A DNA stretch of 64,000 nt from Maea johnstoni (Eukaryota; Annelida; Polychaeta; Spionida; Magelonidae), in contig OZ012690.1 in NCBI GenBank assembly GCA_963942565.1, forward strand, positions 15,287,630-15,351,629. Reading direction: 5' to 3'. Under the pieces are notes generated by a model, which was not told the DNA's origin, ran no database searches, and saw only the letters and a program-made list of their open reading frames with translations. The number at the start of each line of letters is the position of its first letter. Position 1 is the stretch's first letter. The position numbers were made by a program, and so were the translations under genes. Below are positions 47,907 to 59,829 of this stretch, in pieces.

Positions 47907-50118
47907 TGCACCAGTCAATTGAATCCCCGGGAGGGGGGGGCCGGGAAATGGCCGGGCGATGCCGGGCTTATCCTGTTTAGTACACCAAAATGCTGCCCCG
48001 CAGGGTGGGGACATAACTAACTAGTAGAGCGACGATATAGGCCGGGGCACGGGGGCGGGGATAGTGCATACCACCCAATTCCTCCTCATGCCAAAATCCT
48101 ATTTACTAAATGATTAGCCCAATCTGTCGCCTAGCAGTGGATAGACAGATGGTATAAGATATTGTCATAATGATACGACCGGCACTGAATGTGGCTAGTA
48201 TGAAATTATCCTTTTATATAAATACGAGGAAAAAAACAAGAATTTTAACAAAAACAAACCACATTGATGATTACTGAATCTCGTAAAATTTGGAAGATAA
48301 CACTTTAATTATAGCAAGACTACAAAGCAAAGCTTTAAATGCTCGCGAATCTCGAAAATATTTTGAGAAATAACCACACGGTATGAGTAGTGATTGACCA
48401 ATTAATGGCATAACAATTACTAACGATTTCAACATGTCCAGCGTGCAACATAACCACTTGTCCCGTTGCAAGTAAATTCGACAAAAACAGCAATCTGGCA
48501 AGCAGAACAAGACCCTTACTTGCCCCGCTTGGCAAGAAATGTCTTTTGGCAGAGCCCTCGCAATGTAACTCACCTTAGTTAAACAGGGTTGTGGGACAAG
48601 TGGAAGTGCCAGCGTGGGCAAGTAAACTTTTTAGGGGCAGCTTGTCATGCTCAGCAAGTAATGTTTTGGAACCTATGTTGCACCCTGCTATCGCAGCATC
48701 GTCTGTTCACAACAGCTTTAAAAGAATTAAATGGCAAGTAGAATGAGTTGTGGCAGTTATAAGATTCTAAACAGCATTAAAGTTGACCCACAGAGATGCA
48801 GATAATTTATCTTTTTTGTGAACATAAAGAACATCGCCGTGGCAACTTTTCCCGCTACTATAATCATGACGGCGCCTGAGCATTTGTTGCACTGAAGATT
48901 TGGTGCGTGGTTGCGCATGTTGCGTGGTCAGTGGTGGTCAAAAGTATGTGCAACACACTAGTGCGTTCCCTAATCATTCCGCATTAACCTTTAAAGCAGT
49001 CACAAAGTTACGACGGGATTCTGTCTCACCGTGACGTCATTCTTTCCCAAATTCTGCGGATAGGGGTCGCCGCTTTTGTTTGTACTTTGCAGATACAAGT
49101 TGCGCAAAAAACGTGCGCACATCGCAAATTTCGTCCAAATGAACTTCGAAACTGACCAATCCATTGGAACTGTTTTCAAGGTATCAGTACATATGCTTAT
49201 GCCAGTCATGAACAATTCTTTGCAGAAGGGCTGCACAAGCTATTTCATGCCAGAAATATCTAAAAATGAAATAGCCATTTTAAAATCCAGTCGTGGTAGT
49301 CTTACCAGATAAGAATTGATAGTTTGCATGAGGATGTACAGTGACTGGAATTTCTCACGGTACCACAGACCAAGCTGCTATGGACTTTTCAACAAAGACA
49401 ATCTTCATGAGGTGCATGAAGGCACTCAATATGAGTTTTTTTCTAGGATGTTCCTGCATTTGTACAAATCAACACAATAAAAGTTTATTTTCAAATTCAT
49501 TTATCATATGTTTGATGCCCACATGGATAGAAAATATGGTTGAAAGGGGAACTTGGGGAAGAACAAATCATAGGTTTATATGAAAGTTCATGAACATAGC
49601 TCAACATCTGTCATAAACAGGGAAGTTCTAGAACTCCACACAAAGAGAAATCTAAAATTGCAATTAGTGAATAGCACCTCCTCTGAGCCAAGGCCGCCGC
49701 CATTGTGAATCCGGGTCATCAACCCCTGCTGTGGTCATGAGCTTAGTGGTGCATGAGACAGGCACAGAGCTAGGGGCAGGAAGTGATCTCTGCCACCCAA
49801 TTGAAAAACATGGCTGCAGCCAGTCGCTGCCAGGGGCTGGGCAGGATGATGGCAATATGCAAAAAACTCCCCTCATGTGATCACTGAGAGAAAAAGAACG
49901 GCAGTATCCTGTTCTTGAAGTGTATTACTTTCATATAAGCTGATATGTATGTGAGCATATAGGGCCCATTTTAAAAAATGTGCCCCGGGGGGCGGGGATT
50001 AGTGACCAAAAAATATGCCGCGGGGGACGGGGACTATGAAAAAATAGTGCAGAAGGTCGGTTCACTATCCCCGCCCCATCCCGGCCCCCCCCTCCCGGGG
50101 ATTCAATTGACTGGTGCA
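47907..50118. mobile_element. 2.2-kb DNA transposon-like element with GC-rich inverted ends and TTA target duplication
   Basis: Left end TGCACCAGTCAATTGAATCC followed by CCGGGAGGGGGGGGCCGGGA. The right end is the inverted copy over about 40 bases. TTA flanks both sides (47904-47906, 50119-50121), the 3-bp duplication known from PIF/Harbinger elements. Removing the element rejoins the tandem unit (CACTGCCAC-TTA-AAAACTCAAGGACA). GC-rich subterminal stretches (47995-48065, 49980-50080) are also inverted copies of each other in part. I see no transposase frame; the longest frame, 116 codons at 48271-48621 minus, is unrecognised. Likely non-autonomous. Confidence 0.8.
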
Positions 50119-50529
50119 TTAAAAACTCAAGGACAAGGACAGCAGCCATTGCAGGATATGGCCACACTGCCAACCGTCCTGGAAACTCCACTTGTGTAGT
50201 CTCCAGGACGAGGGCACACTGTGATACAGCCATGCTTCCTGTCTAGTCGACCCCCTCGGGAACGCTGCCTCTGGCAGGCCCGGACATTCTGGTTGTTATG
50301 TGTATTGGCGGGGGTGTCAACACAAGGAGTGACAGCTTTACAGATTTCCACTCGTTGAAGAAGATTGAGTATAAAAGCAGCTTTCTTGGAAATGGCTGCA
50401 CAAAAGTGGGATATTTATTTAAGGAATTATATGATACAATAGTTAGCAACTTGATGTAGGACTTCTAGGGCCCTTTAGTAGGCAGAAAGTGGCATTTATT
50501 GACTTCCTTTAGTTCAGTGTGCGCAATTC
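50119..50529. other. Unique segment within the interrupted array
   Basis: Contains a hairpin CGTCCTGGAAACTCC/GTCTCCAGGACG (50178-50211) and a TATA-like GAGTATAAAAGCAGC near 50367. No gene follows it convincingly. Confidence 0.35.
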
Positions 50530-51060
50530 CTGTCATGGCTAGCCTAGCCTCTGGGCTTTCTATTCATAATTCCGCACTCTGGCAGCATCATATATAGAGA
50601 TAGATACTAGTACTTAAATACAATACCAAATACTGATATTGGATTGGAAAAAGTCATACTGCATGCCTCCAAACACGACATCACATCATATAATCACCAC
50701 TGCTGCGACGACTAAGACTCTTGAAGGACAAGGACAGCAGCTAGCCTAGCCTCTGGGCTTTCTCCATACATGATTCTGCACTCTAGGAGCATTATATATA
50801 GAGATAGATACAAGTACTTGCTACAATACCAAATACTGATATTGAATGGGAAAAGTCATACTGCATGCCTCCAAACACCCCATCACATCATATAATCACT
50901 ACTGCTGCGACTAAGACTCTTGAAGGACAAGGACAGCAGCTAGCCTAGAATCTGGGCTTTCTATACATAATTTCACACTTATAATATATAGGGATAGGTA
51001 TGCAGTACTTGCTATGATACCAAATACCCACATTGAATAGGAAAAAGTATGATATGGAAT
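50530..51060. repeat. 174-200-bp tandem array, right part
   Basis: About three further units of the array at 47150-47906. Confidence 0.9.
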
Positions 51061-51385
51061 AACCTAAGTATCTTACCATATCGTCTAAGATAAAATATGC
51101 ATAAAATAGTGAAATTTCCGAAGCTGACAGTGTTAAATCTAACAAATATAAGTCCCTGGGCGCAGCCAGTACTGGTAGTGTATTGTGAATTTCTCCAGGA
51201 TAAGAACAGCTTCTACTTAAAACAAAATTTCCCAGACCCATTTGTTTCAAATACACCAGTACAAAACTCTGAAATTCAAACACCTTCTATTGTGAGCTTA
51301 TAATGTTTCAGGGAACTATTTAATCATAATACTAGTTGAAAAATCTGCAAGGTATAAAAAACAAACTTTGTTATGTGATGGCTTT
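51061..51385. other. Intergenic, no gene seen
   Basis: AT-rich; overlapping short frames on both strands are unsupported. Confidence 0.4.
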
Positions 51386-51597
51386 TTAACCCTTTTGATG
51401 CTGAGGTTACTTTCGCCCAATGCACAAAAAGGCAAAAAGTTATGAAAATCACCCTTACCCTGTCATGTTGGTATTCATTTGAAAGCTCTTGTTGAGCACT
51501 ATGAGACGAGTACCATTTGCCAGGGTTTCAAACATTTCTCAGCTTTTTGTCATCATGTCAGGTTGACTAAATTATCCAGCAGCAGCTTAAGGGTTAA
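51386..51597 (-). mobile_element. MITE family A, full length
   Basis: TTAACCCTTTTGATGCTGAG at the left, AGCAGCTTAAGGGTTAA at the right; 212 bp. Confidence 0.85.
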
Positions 51598-51919
51598 TGA
51601 GACCCTCTACTTTCCCTTATCTGAAATCCAAGATTATCAATTTCTTCTTGCCTCAATTCTTTCCAATACATAAATAGGATGCCCTTTTTGTATAATCTGG
51701 CAAAAATATTATATAATTTAATGGCTTAGCATGTGTTGTTTTGGCTATAACGTGACACCTAAAGAGCTATTCTGACCTATAGAGGGATATGTATTGGACT
51801 TTGTTGCGCCTTTGACATTGTCTAGACTGCGGCGATGTCATGCCCCATGTGTGGGATTGGGGGCCTGTGAAATTATTACAATGTAGCCGGCTCTCATCAT
51901 CACCTTTACCCACCTGATG

Positions 51920-52445
51920 CCCTGGAGTTGCCCCAGGTTCATATATAGAGCACACCTTTAATATTACCTTGGTGCACACAAGTGGGCTTCTAATACACTA
52001 CACCTTCACATAGACAGTCTCTCGATTCTGTCTCAGGTTGGCTAACATTATAAAGCATACCGGCTCACCAATACAAAACACCCATTATTGCTGTACTGCA
52101 GTTGCCCCAGGTTCATATAGAACACACCTTTAATATTACCTTGGTGGAGAGAGGTAGGCTTCTAATACACTACACCTTCACATAGATGGTCTCTTGATTC
52201 TGTCTCAGGTTGGCTAACATTATAAAGCATACCAGCTCACCAATACAAAACACCCATTATTGCTGTACTGCAGTTGCCCCAGGTTCATATAGAACACACC
52301 TTTAATATTACCTTGGTGCAGACAGGTAGGCTTCCTATTCACTACATCTTTACATGGGAAGTCTCTTGATCAAGTCACGGGGTAGCTTAACATTATAAAG
52401 TATACGGGCTCACCAATACAAAACACCTGTCAGTCTAGCCCCACG
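51920..52445. repeat. ~173-bp tandem array, three copies
   Basis: GTTGCCCCAGGTTCATATA at 51927, 52101 and 52273, with ACACCTTTAATATTACCTTG in each unit. Confidence 0.92.
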
Positions 52446-52469
52446 GTCAAATAGAACACTGTCACCTTT

Positions 52470-52660
52470 TATAAACCCTTCCAATGCTGAGGCTATACTT
52501 TTGTCCAAAGAACAAGGATGCAAAGATTTTTTTTTATAACCACCTAAACCCTGTCATGTTGGTATCCACTGGAAAGCTCTCACCGAGTTCTCTCAGATGA
52601 GTGTACAAGGTTTTCAGTCATTTTCTAACTCTTTTGAAGCATTTTGTATTGGCAAATACA
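52470..52660 (-). mobile_element. MITE family A, right end decayed
   Basis: ATAAACCCTTCCAATGCTG at the left, then the family A body up to TTTTGTATTGGCAAAT. Confidence 0.7.
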
Positions 52661-53114
52661 TTTCGTTGGAAAGGTTACGAATGCTCTTTGTATTTTGAAA
52701 TCTATTCTCAATTACTTGGATATAAAAAAGGCAGCTTAAACAGTAGCTTTATGTATGATCAAAATAACAACAAAATGGTGACTGCAAACCATGACTGTTG
52801 GTTGGCCTGTATTATCATCGTAACTGGCAGTATACCTAAGAGTATGAAACCAAACAATTACAAACAAAATCATAATCCATAAATTGGTATTTCTGCGGGT
52901 AGTATATATGCACAATACAGCTTATTTTTGTTTAAGAGGAAGTATCCGGTCGTTCCCCACTGTGATTGTAAAAGGTTACATACCGAATGCAGTGTTTGGT
53001 GTGAAAGTGATTTTGCGCCGGGTTGTTTTTCTGCGTTCACAGACAGGTCTGGTAATAGTTGTTCAGCTTACTGCACCTGATTCCAACAGCTTCCCTCGCT
53101 GCAACAAGAGGGCT
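52661..53114. other. Intergenic, no gene seen
   Basis: Unique sequence. A frame running through this region into the satellite (52884-53270) has no family signature. Confidence 0.35.
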
Positions 53115-54510
53115 ATCAGATCTTCACCAGGCGACCTCCGAAAATCAAGGAAAATATCAGACCAGGATCAGACTAGCTCCGAAAATCAAGGAAAATATCA
53201 GAGCAGCAGCAGACTAGCTCCGAAAATTGAAGAAGAAATCAAACCTCAGAACTCTTCAGTTCATAAATAGGACGCCTTTTTCTTTGGGGGGGGGGGGGGG
53301 GGGGGGGGGGGAGGGGGGGGGGTATAATCTGGCAAAAAAATATTATATATTCAGACTAGCTCCTACAACAATGGAAAATCTTAGACCAACATCAAACTAG
53401 CTCCGAAAATTAAGAGAAATCTTAGACCAATATCATACTTGCTCCGAAAATTAAGAAAAACTAGACTACCTTCTAAAAATAAGGAAAATCTTAAGACCAG
53501 CATCAAACCAGCTACGAAAATTAAGGAAAATATTACACAAGCATGTGACTAGCTCCAAAAATTAAGGAAAATCTTAGACCACTATCAGACTAGTTACGAA
53601 AATTAAGGAAAATCTTATACTGGCATCAGACTAGCTCCTAAAATTAAGGTAAAGCTTAGACCAGCATCAGACTAGCTCAGAAAATTAAGGAAATTCTTAG
53701 ACCAGCATCACCCTACGTCCAAAAAATCAAGGACATTCTTAGACCAGCATCAGACTAGCTCAGAAAATTAAGGAAAATCTTAGACCAGTACCAGGCAAAC
53801 TCCTAAAATTAAGAAAAAATCTTAGACCAGTATTAGACTGGCTCCGAAAAATAAGGAAAATCTTAAGACCAGCATCAAACCAGCTACGAAAATTAAGGAA
53901 AATATTACACAAGCATGTGACTAGCTCCAAAAATTAAGGAAAATCTTAGACCACTATCAGACTAGTTACGAAAATTAAGGAAAATCTTATACTGGCATCA
54001 GACTAGCTCCTAAAATTAAGGTAAAGCTTAGACCAGCATCAGACTAGCTCAGAAAATTAAGGAAATTCTTAGACCAGCATCACCTTACGTCCAAAAAATC
54101 AAGGACATTCTTAGACCAGCATCAGACTAGCTCAGAAAATTAAGGAAAATCTTAGACCAGTACCAGGCAAACTCCTAAAATTAAGAAAAAATCTTAGACC
54201 AGTATTAGACTGGCTCCGAAAATTAAGGAAAATCTTAGACCAGCATAAGTCTAGCTCCAATAATTAAAGAAAATCTTAGACCAGTACCAGAAAAACTCCA
54301 AAATTAAGGAAAATCTTAGAACAGCATCCGACTAGCTCCATAAATTAAGGAAATCTTAGACCAGCATCAGACTAGTTCCGAAAATTAAGAAAATTTTGGA
54401 CCGGCATCAGAATAGCTGGAAAATTAAGAAAAAATTTAGACCACAATCAGACTAGCTCTGAAAATTAAGGAAAAACTTAGACCAGTATCAAACTAGCTCC
54501 TTTAATTGGC
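53115..54510. repeat. 41-bp satellite with a 372-bp higher-order repeat
   Basis: About 30 degenerate units of the type ACTAGCTCCGAAAATTAAGG + AAAATCTTAGACCAGCATC. A nine-unit block repeats at 372 bases (TTAAGACCAGCATCAAACC at 53491 and 53863). A poly-G run of about 38 bases with one A (53286-53322) interrupts it near the left. Confidence 0.93.
53286..53322. repeat. Long poly-G run
   Basis: About 37 bases, all G apart from one A. It could form G-quadruplex structures and is also a likely site of sequencing length error. Confidence 0.9.
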
Positions 54511-55337
54511 CCAGTTAAAACATCTTAAGATGAAAAATCCCTGAGGTTTTTCCTTATGTGCCAAAATTTACCTTAATTTCATCATATGGTCTATCTTAAG
54601 GATAAGAGTAAATATTATAAACTCTGTGAAAATATGTTTAACACCTTTAATACTGCACATTTGTCCTTCCCTTTTTTATTTTTAATTTAGTGTATATGAC
54701 TGAAAGGGACATACTGAAAACCGAAGGAGTTTGAAGAAAAAACATTTACCCAACACAAAGCAAAAAGTCTCATTCAAATATTTTGTGATTTTATGCTACA
54801 CTGGAGTTATTCTTACAACTTTTTGCAACTCTGTGCAACATAGGTCGTTGACCTCTTTGAATCTCCATGATAAGAAAAACCTCTCCGACTCTACATGATA
54901 AAAAGATAGAAATCAACCTTAACACACACACATTTCCCTTTTACATTTATCCCTTTGACTTAATCAATACCTTTTTTCTCACGTTTGTGGCGATTTAGAC
55001 GTTTCATTTATCGGCGACTAGCCTGTGTGCCAACCCTTGCCTTGCCATGGGAACTAAGTCCGACTAACCTATTGGAAACCTTTAAGTTCAATTACCTAAG
55101 ATCCCTGAAGGCAATGTGCACAGGCAGAGAAGTTGAAACAACCCTAGCTGTCTAGCCATGTTATTACTCAGAAAAAAAGAGGATCAACGGGTACTTTTTT
55201 TCACACACATAAAATCTAATATGCCGGTGAAACCATAGATGTTTCACTTGTGGATGAGGATTGGGAAGTCTTAAAATGGTAATTACGTCAGCTGCACATC
55301 AAGCAATGGGTTATAAGCGTATGCTTGGCACTCTTAA
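54511..55337. other. Intergenic, no gene seen
   Basis: Unique AT-rich DNA without a supported frame. Confidence 0.45.
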
Positions 55338-55549
55338 TTAACCCTTTCAATGCTTAGGCTACTTTTGCCAAAAGCACAAGGAAAAGTTTTTTGAAAACCA
55401 TCTAAATCCTGTCATGTTGGTATTCATTGGAAAGCCTTTACTGAGTACTCTCATATGAGTACCCATGTTGCAGGGTTTCAGTCATTTTTTAGGTTTTTTG
55501 CATCATTTTGTATTGGCCAAATTAGCCACCAGCAGCAACACAAGGGTAA
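55338..55549 (-). mobile_element. MITE family A, full length
   Basis: TTAACCCTTTCAATGCTTAG at the left, CAGCAACACAAGGGTAA at the right. Confidence 0.82.
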
Positions 55550-55561
55550 AAGAAGACCAGT

Positions 55562-55848
55562 TTAACCCTTCCAATGCTAAAGTTACTTTTGGTCAAAGCA
55601 CAAGGGTGCAAAGACTTTTGAAAACCATCCAAACCTTGTCATGTTGGTATTCATTAGATAGCTCTCACTGAGTATCCTCAGATGAGTACCCATATGCCAG
55701 GGTTTCAGTCATTTTTCGCAAAAGGGTTAAGCATTAATCTAAGGCTACTTTCTAAGCAAAAGGGTGCAAAGATTTTTGATAACCATCTAAACCCTGTCAT
55801 GTTGGTCTTCATTTGATAGCTCTCACTGAGTACTCTCCGAAGGATTAA
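55562..55848 (-). mobile_element. Two shortened MITE family A copies sharing one TTAA
   Basis: Copy one 55562-55730 (TTAACCCTTCCAATGC...CGCAAAAGGGTTAA) is followed without a gap by copy two 55727-55848 (TTAAGCATTAATCTAAGGCT...AAGGATTAA). Confidence 0.75.
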
Positions 55849-56019
55849 TATCTAGCATTGGTCTAACAGTAAACAAATCAGGAAAATGACAAAGATAACA
55901 AAGCAACATCTTGAGAAACATTTAACTGAAAGTTTTTGTTCCGTTTGTTTGTGTTTAATCCCACTTCTTGATGAGATATATTGATAATTGTCAGACCATA
56001 AGTGCATTAATTGCAAATA

Positions 56020-56283
56020 GGTAAACCCATCCAAAGCTGAGGCTACTTTCGACCAAAGCACAAGCCAGGATGCAAAGATTTATGAAAAACACCTAAACCC
56101 TGTCATGTTGGTATTCATTAGATAGCTCTCGCTGAGAACTCTCAGATGAGTACCCATATGTCAGGGTTTCAGTCATTTTTCAGCTTTTTTGCATAATTTT
56201 GTATTGGCCAAATTAGCCACTAGCAGCTTTTTTGCATCATTTTGTATTGGCCAAATTAGCCACCAGCAGCTTAAGGGTTAGGA
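56020..56283 (-). mobile_element. MITE family A with an internal ~45-bp duplication near the right end
   Basis: ACCCATCCAAAGCTGAGG at the left. TTTTGTATTGGCCAAATTAG occurs twice before CTTAAGGGTTAGG. Confidence 0.75.
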
Positions 56284-56503
56284 TAAGAGATCACAAATCG
56301 CCACATCTAACTTTGCTCTCACAGCGAAACGGATTAAATGGGATTTCTGCCCGATGTTAGTAGAAGTGACAAGCTTTCATGGAGGTAATGAGGGGCCGTC
56401 CATTCCATGTTCGCAGTCTCAGACAGTGAGAGATAACATGGAGATATAACCACCTGCAGGCAAAATAGCATCACGGTACATGATCAACAATACTTTGAGG
56501 ATT

Positions 56504-56648
56504 AATCCTTATGCTGGTGGTGGCTAATTTGGCTAATCCAAAATGATGCAAAAACCTGAAAAATCACTGAAACCCTGGCATGACAGGTACTCATCTGAGA
56601 CTACTCAGCGAGAGCTTTCCAATGAATACCAGCAAGACAGGGTTTAAG
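56504..56648 (+). mobile_element. MITE family A, right end missing
   Basis: TTAATCCTTATGCTGGTGG at the left; follows the family to GACAGGGTTTAAG. Confidence 0.7.
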
Positions 56649-56870
56649 ACATGGAGACCTGTATCCCACCTGCAGGCAAAATAGCATCCCGCTACATGAT
56701 CAACTATACTTTGAGGATTAATATGATTCTCTCTTTTGTGCAGGAAACTATGACAGTTACTCACCCTTATATGAACAGGCTATAGTGAATGCACCCAAGA
56801 TACAAAGAGTATGTGAACTACTTTAAGTGAGAGGTTGGTGACTTTTTATCACACTAAAACCAATTCATGC

Positions 56871-57086
56871 TTAACCCTAATTATGCTGCTGGTGGCTTAT
56901 TTGGCCAGTATAAAATAATGCAAAAAAGCTGAAAAATGACTGAAAAACTGGCACATGGGTACTCATCTGAGAGTACTCAGCAAGAGCTGTCCAATGAATA
57001 CCAATACGACAGGGTTTAGATGGTTTTCAAAAGTCTTTTTGTCCATGTGCTTAGGACAAAAGTAGCCTCAGCATTAAAAGGGCTAA
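56871..57086 (+). mobile_element. MITE family A, full length
   Basis: TTAACCCTAATTATGCTGC at the left, AAAAGGGCTAA at the right. Confidence 0.82.
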
Positions 57087-57438
57087 TATGATTCTCTCTT
57101 TTGTGCAGGAAACTGTGACAGCCATTCACCCTTATATGACCAGTCTAGTGTATGCACCAGAGATACAAAGAGTATGAAATACTTTGAGTGAGAGGTTGCT
57201 GACTTTTTATCACCATTGACCCATTCGTGCTCAAGAACTTTTCTGGAAATTGACAATCTTTGAAACTTTTTACAATAACCTCCAAATAAAGTTAGGGCCC
57301 TTATCAAATTAAGTTTGCAATAACAAGGAAATCCTAGGTTTTCCTTGGAATGTCCTGGATTTCCTGGGAAGTCCCAGCTGCATTTGACACATGTTAAAAT
57401 GATGTTTAGAAGAGCTTAAATTCTAAATTTCATCAGAG

Positions 57439-57643
57439 TTAACCCTGCTGCTGGTGGCTAATTTTGCCATTACAAAATAATGCAAAAAAGCTCAAAAATG
57501 ACTGAAACCCTGGCCAGAACTCAGTGAGAGTACTCAAAGAGAGCTATCTTATGAATACTGACATGACAGATTTTAGATGGTTATCAAAACTCTTTGCATC
57601 CTTGTGCTTTGAATGAAAGTAGCCTTAGTATTGGAGGGGTTAA
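57439..57643 (+). mobile_element. MITE family A, full length
   Basis: TTAACCCTGCTGCTGG at the left, TTGGAGGGGTTAA at the right; 205 bp. Confidence 0.82.
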
Positions 57644-58055
57644 TATTGTAGACAGACAGAGGAATAATATGTATAAGAGCCTATATGCTAGGCTCTGTCA
57701 GACAAACAAGTCCACAACTCCCAGTAGACCGCGTTTACAGATGTATTCCTAAACTCTATCATTTACCGCTTGACAACCGCCTACAAAAATCCCATCTAGA
57801 ACTCCTCCTCGTGCACAGACAAATCTCTGCGTCTGAGAGCAATGTTTTAGAGTGGCGAGAGAGACAAATGGCGCCGCTCTACGAGGATGACAATAGGATA
57901 GTCCTGCTGCGTCGGCATGGCCACCCCAAGGAGGGCGCTGTCCCCACCCTCTTTTGTGCCCGTCATAAACAGATCTGCGTTGCGTAGATCACGCTGCCTG
58001 CCCGTGAGAAAACGCAGGTCTCCCTTGCCAGCGTGGGTAGTGTCAAATACTACAC
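57644..58055. other. Complex island with an unrecognised 100-codon frame
   Basis: GC-richer sequence (GTGGCGAGAGAGACAAATGG). The plus frame 57685-57987 opens MLGSVRQTSPQLPVDRVYRC and shows no domain. I cannot tell a small gene from chance. Confidence 0.25.
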
Positions 58056-58059
58056 GTTT

Positions 58060-58450
58060 TGTCTAGCAGATTTATCACTCTTTACCAGTTGTAGTTCAGA
58101 AAACCTAGAAAATTGTGAGATATAAAAAAAAATTTTTAACTTTTTGTAAAGGATATCTTTTTTGATAAATTATATATTTTCCTTTTAGATTTATCATCTC
58201 TTACCGAATGTAGCTTGAAAAATAAGAGAAATCCTGGAATTTTGCTTGCCTTATCCTAGGAATTTCTATAAATTCCCAGCCATTTTTGTAAGGGATATAT
58301 TTTAAGCTGAATCATATGTTTTCCATTTAGATTTATCATCTCTTACCAAATGTAGCTTGAAATACAAATAAGGAAATTCTGGATTTTTCAATGCATTATC
58401 CTATAAATTCCCAGCTACCTCTGTAAGGGATATTTTTGAGCTAAATTATA
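58060..58450. repeat. ~120-140-bp degenerate tandem array, three copies
   Basis: AGATTTATCATCTCTTACC at 58187 and 58329 (AGATTTATCACTCTTTACC at 58066), each followed by GTAGCTTGAAA- and GTAAGGGATAT-type segments. Confidence 0.75.
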
Positions 58451-58495
58451 GACGTTGTACTTAGTACAACATCTTTGATAAAGGAATATTTGTTT

Positions 58496-58725
58496 AGCCC
58501 ATTAACACTCAGAGTAGCCATTAAAGAGACCTGACAATTTTGGAAATATTTAACTTACAAACACATTTTCTTGAAAACATTTGAAGGAGAAATGTTGATC
58601 ACAAGTCAAACAAGAACTCTCCTTCAAAACATTTTGTGAATTTTGCTTTGTTCAAAAGATATTTTCAAAAGTATGAGAGTAGCAGACGACACTTTCTAGA
58701 GAAACTCTAAGTGTGAATGCCTGAA
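58496..58725 (-). mobile_element. MITE family B, diverged
   Basis: Contains ACATTTGAAGGAGAAATGTT and AGAACTCTCCTTCAAAACAT in the family order. A further B-like piece follows at 58745-58860. Confidence 0.65.
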
Positions 58726-58860
58726 GAGCTTCTTGGCAAGTGTTGGCAGCATCTCTGAAACATTTGAAATTTACAAGATATTTCAAGGAGAGTTGTTTGT
58801 TAGGTTCTGTTCAAGGTTTCTCCTCAAAATATTTTCAGAAAAGTGCTCTAGTCATGGAGG

Positions 58861-59829
58861 TACCAAATTTTCTTTATTATCTACCTAGCTAGTAGGGTTA
58901 ATAAATAGGTCAATATGACGTAAGCCTCAAAAGCACTTTATGTCCTTGTTATACATGTCTGAAGCCAGCCTGACACACTGCTTATATTTTGTTATACTTA
59001 ATATAAAATTCATGGCCAATTACACGCACAGGGAAATAGGAACGCGGATGATGAATGGATAAGAAAATTAAATTCACTGGTATCATAAATGTTTTATATT
59101 GCTAAGCAGGAGCTCACCTTGTACCTTCAAGTAAAATCATTACAGCGTGGCAGTCAAAGGTGTTCCAATGTTTCAAATCCAATTGCAACATTGAGTTTAT
59201 TGAGTAACGACTTTGTATTTCATTAGGTCATTACCAAGTCATGCTTGGGTAGTTCATTTCTTCACATGTTTGAAGGTTGCCCCTGGTGAGAAATTCCATA
59301 ACTAATATTTTGTGCATTCATCATTTGATACTAGCAAAACTTTATTGGATTTATCCCAAGAACATTCTTCTCTGTTGCTAATCTGAAGTGTGCCCCTGGT
59401 GGCAAACACCAAAACTAAGAATAATAACATCAAAATATTTTAAGTTTAACTCCAAAACTATTTATAAAAGAATCACAGGTCCAGGCAACACTTGTCTAGG
59501 AAATCTAAAGACATGAATGGGGATTAGTTCAAAATCACGATTGCCCCTCTCCTCCTTAAAAATCTCACTCTCAAGGCTAGTGAATTGTCTTAAGAGAGCT
59601 TACACTAGTCATTAATAATATAGCAGCAAGCTGAAGTGTTGCAAAAGTGTTGCAAATAACGATGTATTTGGCACTAATTGGTGATTAAGATATGTATTCA
59701 TAGCATGTTGAACTTGGCACTAATCATGATGTGCCCCTGGTGGCCAAAAACGAAACTAAAATCCTAACACAGTTAAGCGATTTTATTATTTGCGAAAAAA
59801 AAAAAAATGATTAAAACCTAACCTTGGGT
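58861..59829. other. Intergenic with a short dispersed repeat and a MITE B scrap
   Basis: TGCCCCTGGTG(G/A) motifs with similar following bases at 59277, 59391 and 59730. Family B-like sequence at 59430-59520. No gene seen. Confidence 0.4.

Larger units (their letters stand above)
56395..57230. repeat. Local tandem duplication carrying MITE A insertions
   Basis: CACCTGCAGGCAAAATAGCATC occurs at about 56450 and 56668. TATGATTCTCTCTTTTGTGC occurs at 56728 and 57088. MITE A copies sit at 56504-56648 and 56871-57086. One duplicate (GAGGATTAATATGATTC, 56713) looks like the uninterrupted target. Confidence 0.75.

Noticed and set aside
48271-48621. 116-codon minus-strand frame as a transposase of the 47907-50118 element
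   Set aside because: No catalytic motif, helix-turn-helix or family resemblance.
50360-50400. TATA box and promoter near 50367
   Set aside because: TATAAAAG is present, but no supported gene follows on the plus strand.
52884-53270. 128-codon plus-strand frame
   Set aside because: Its second half is translated satellite sequence.
57685-57987. 100-codon plus-strand frame as a host gene
   Set aside because: No domain, no splice context and ordinary length for chance; kept only as an unrecognised frame in a complex island.
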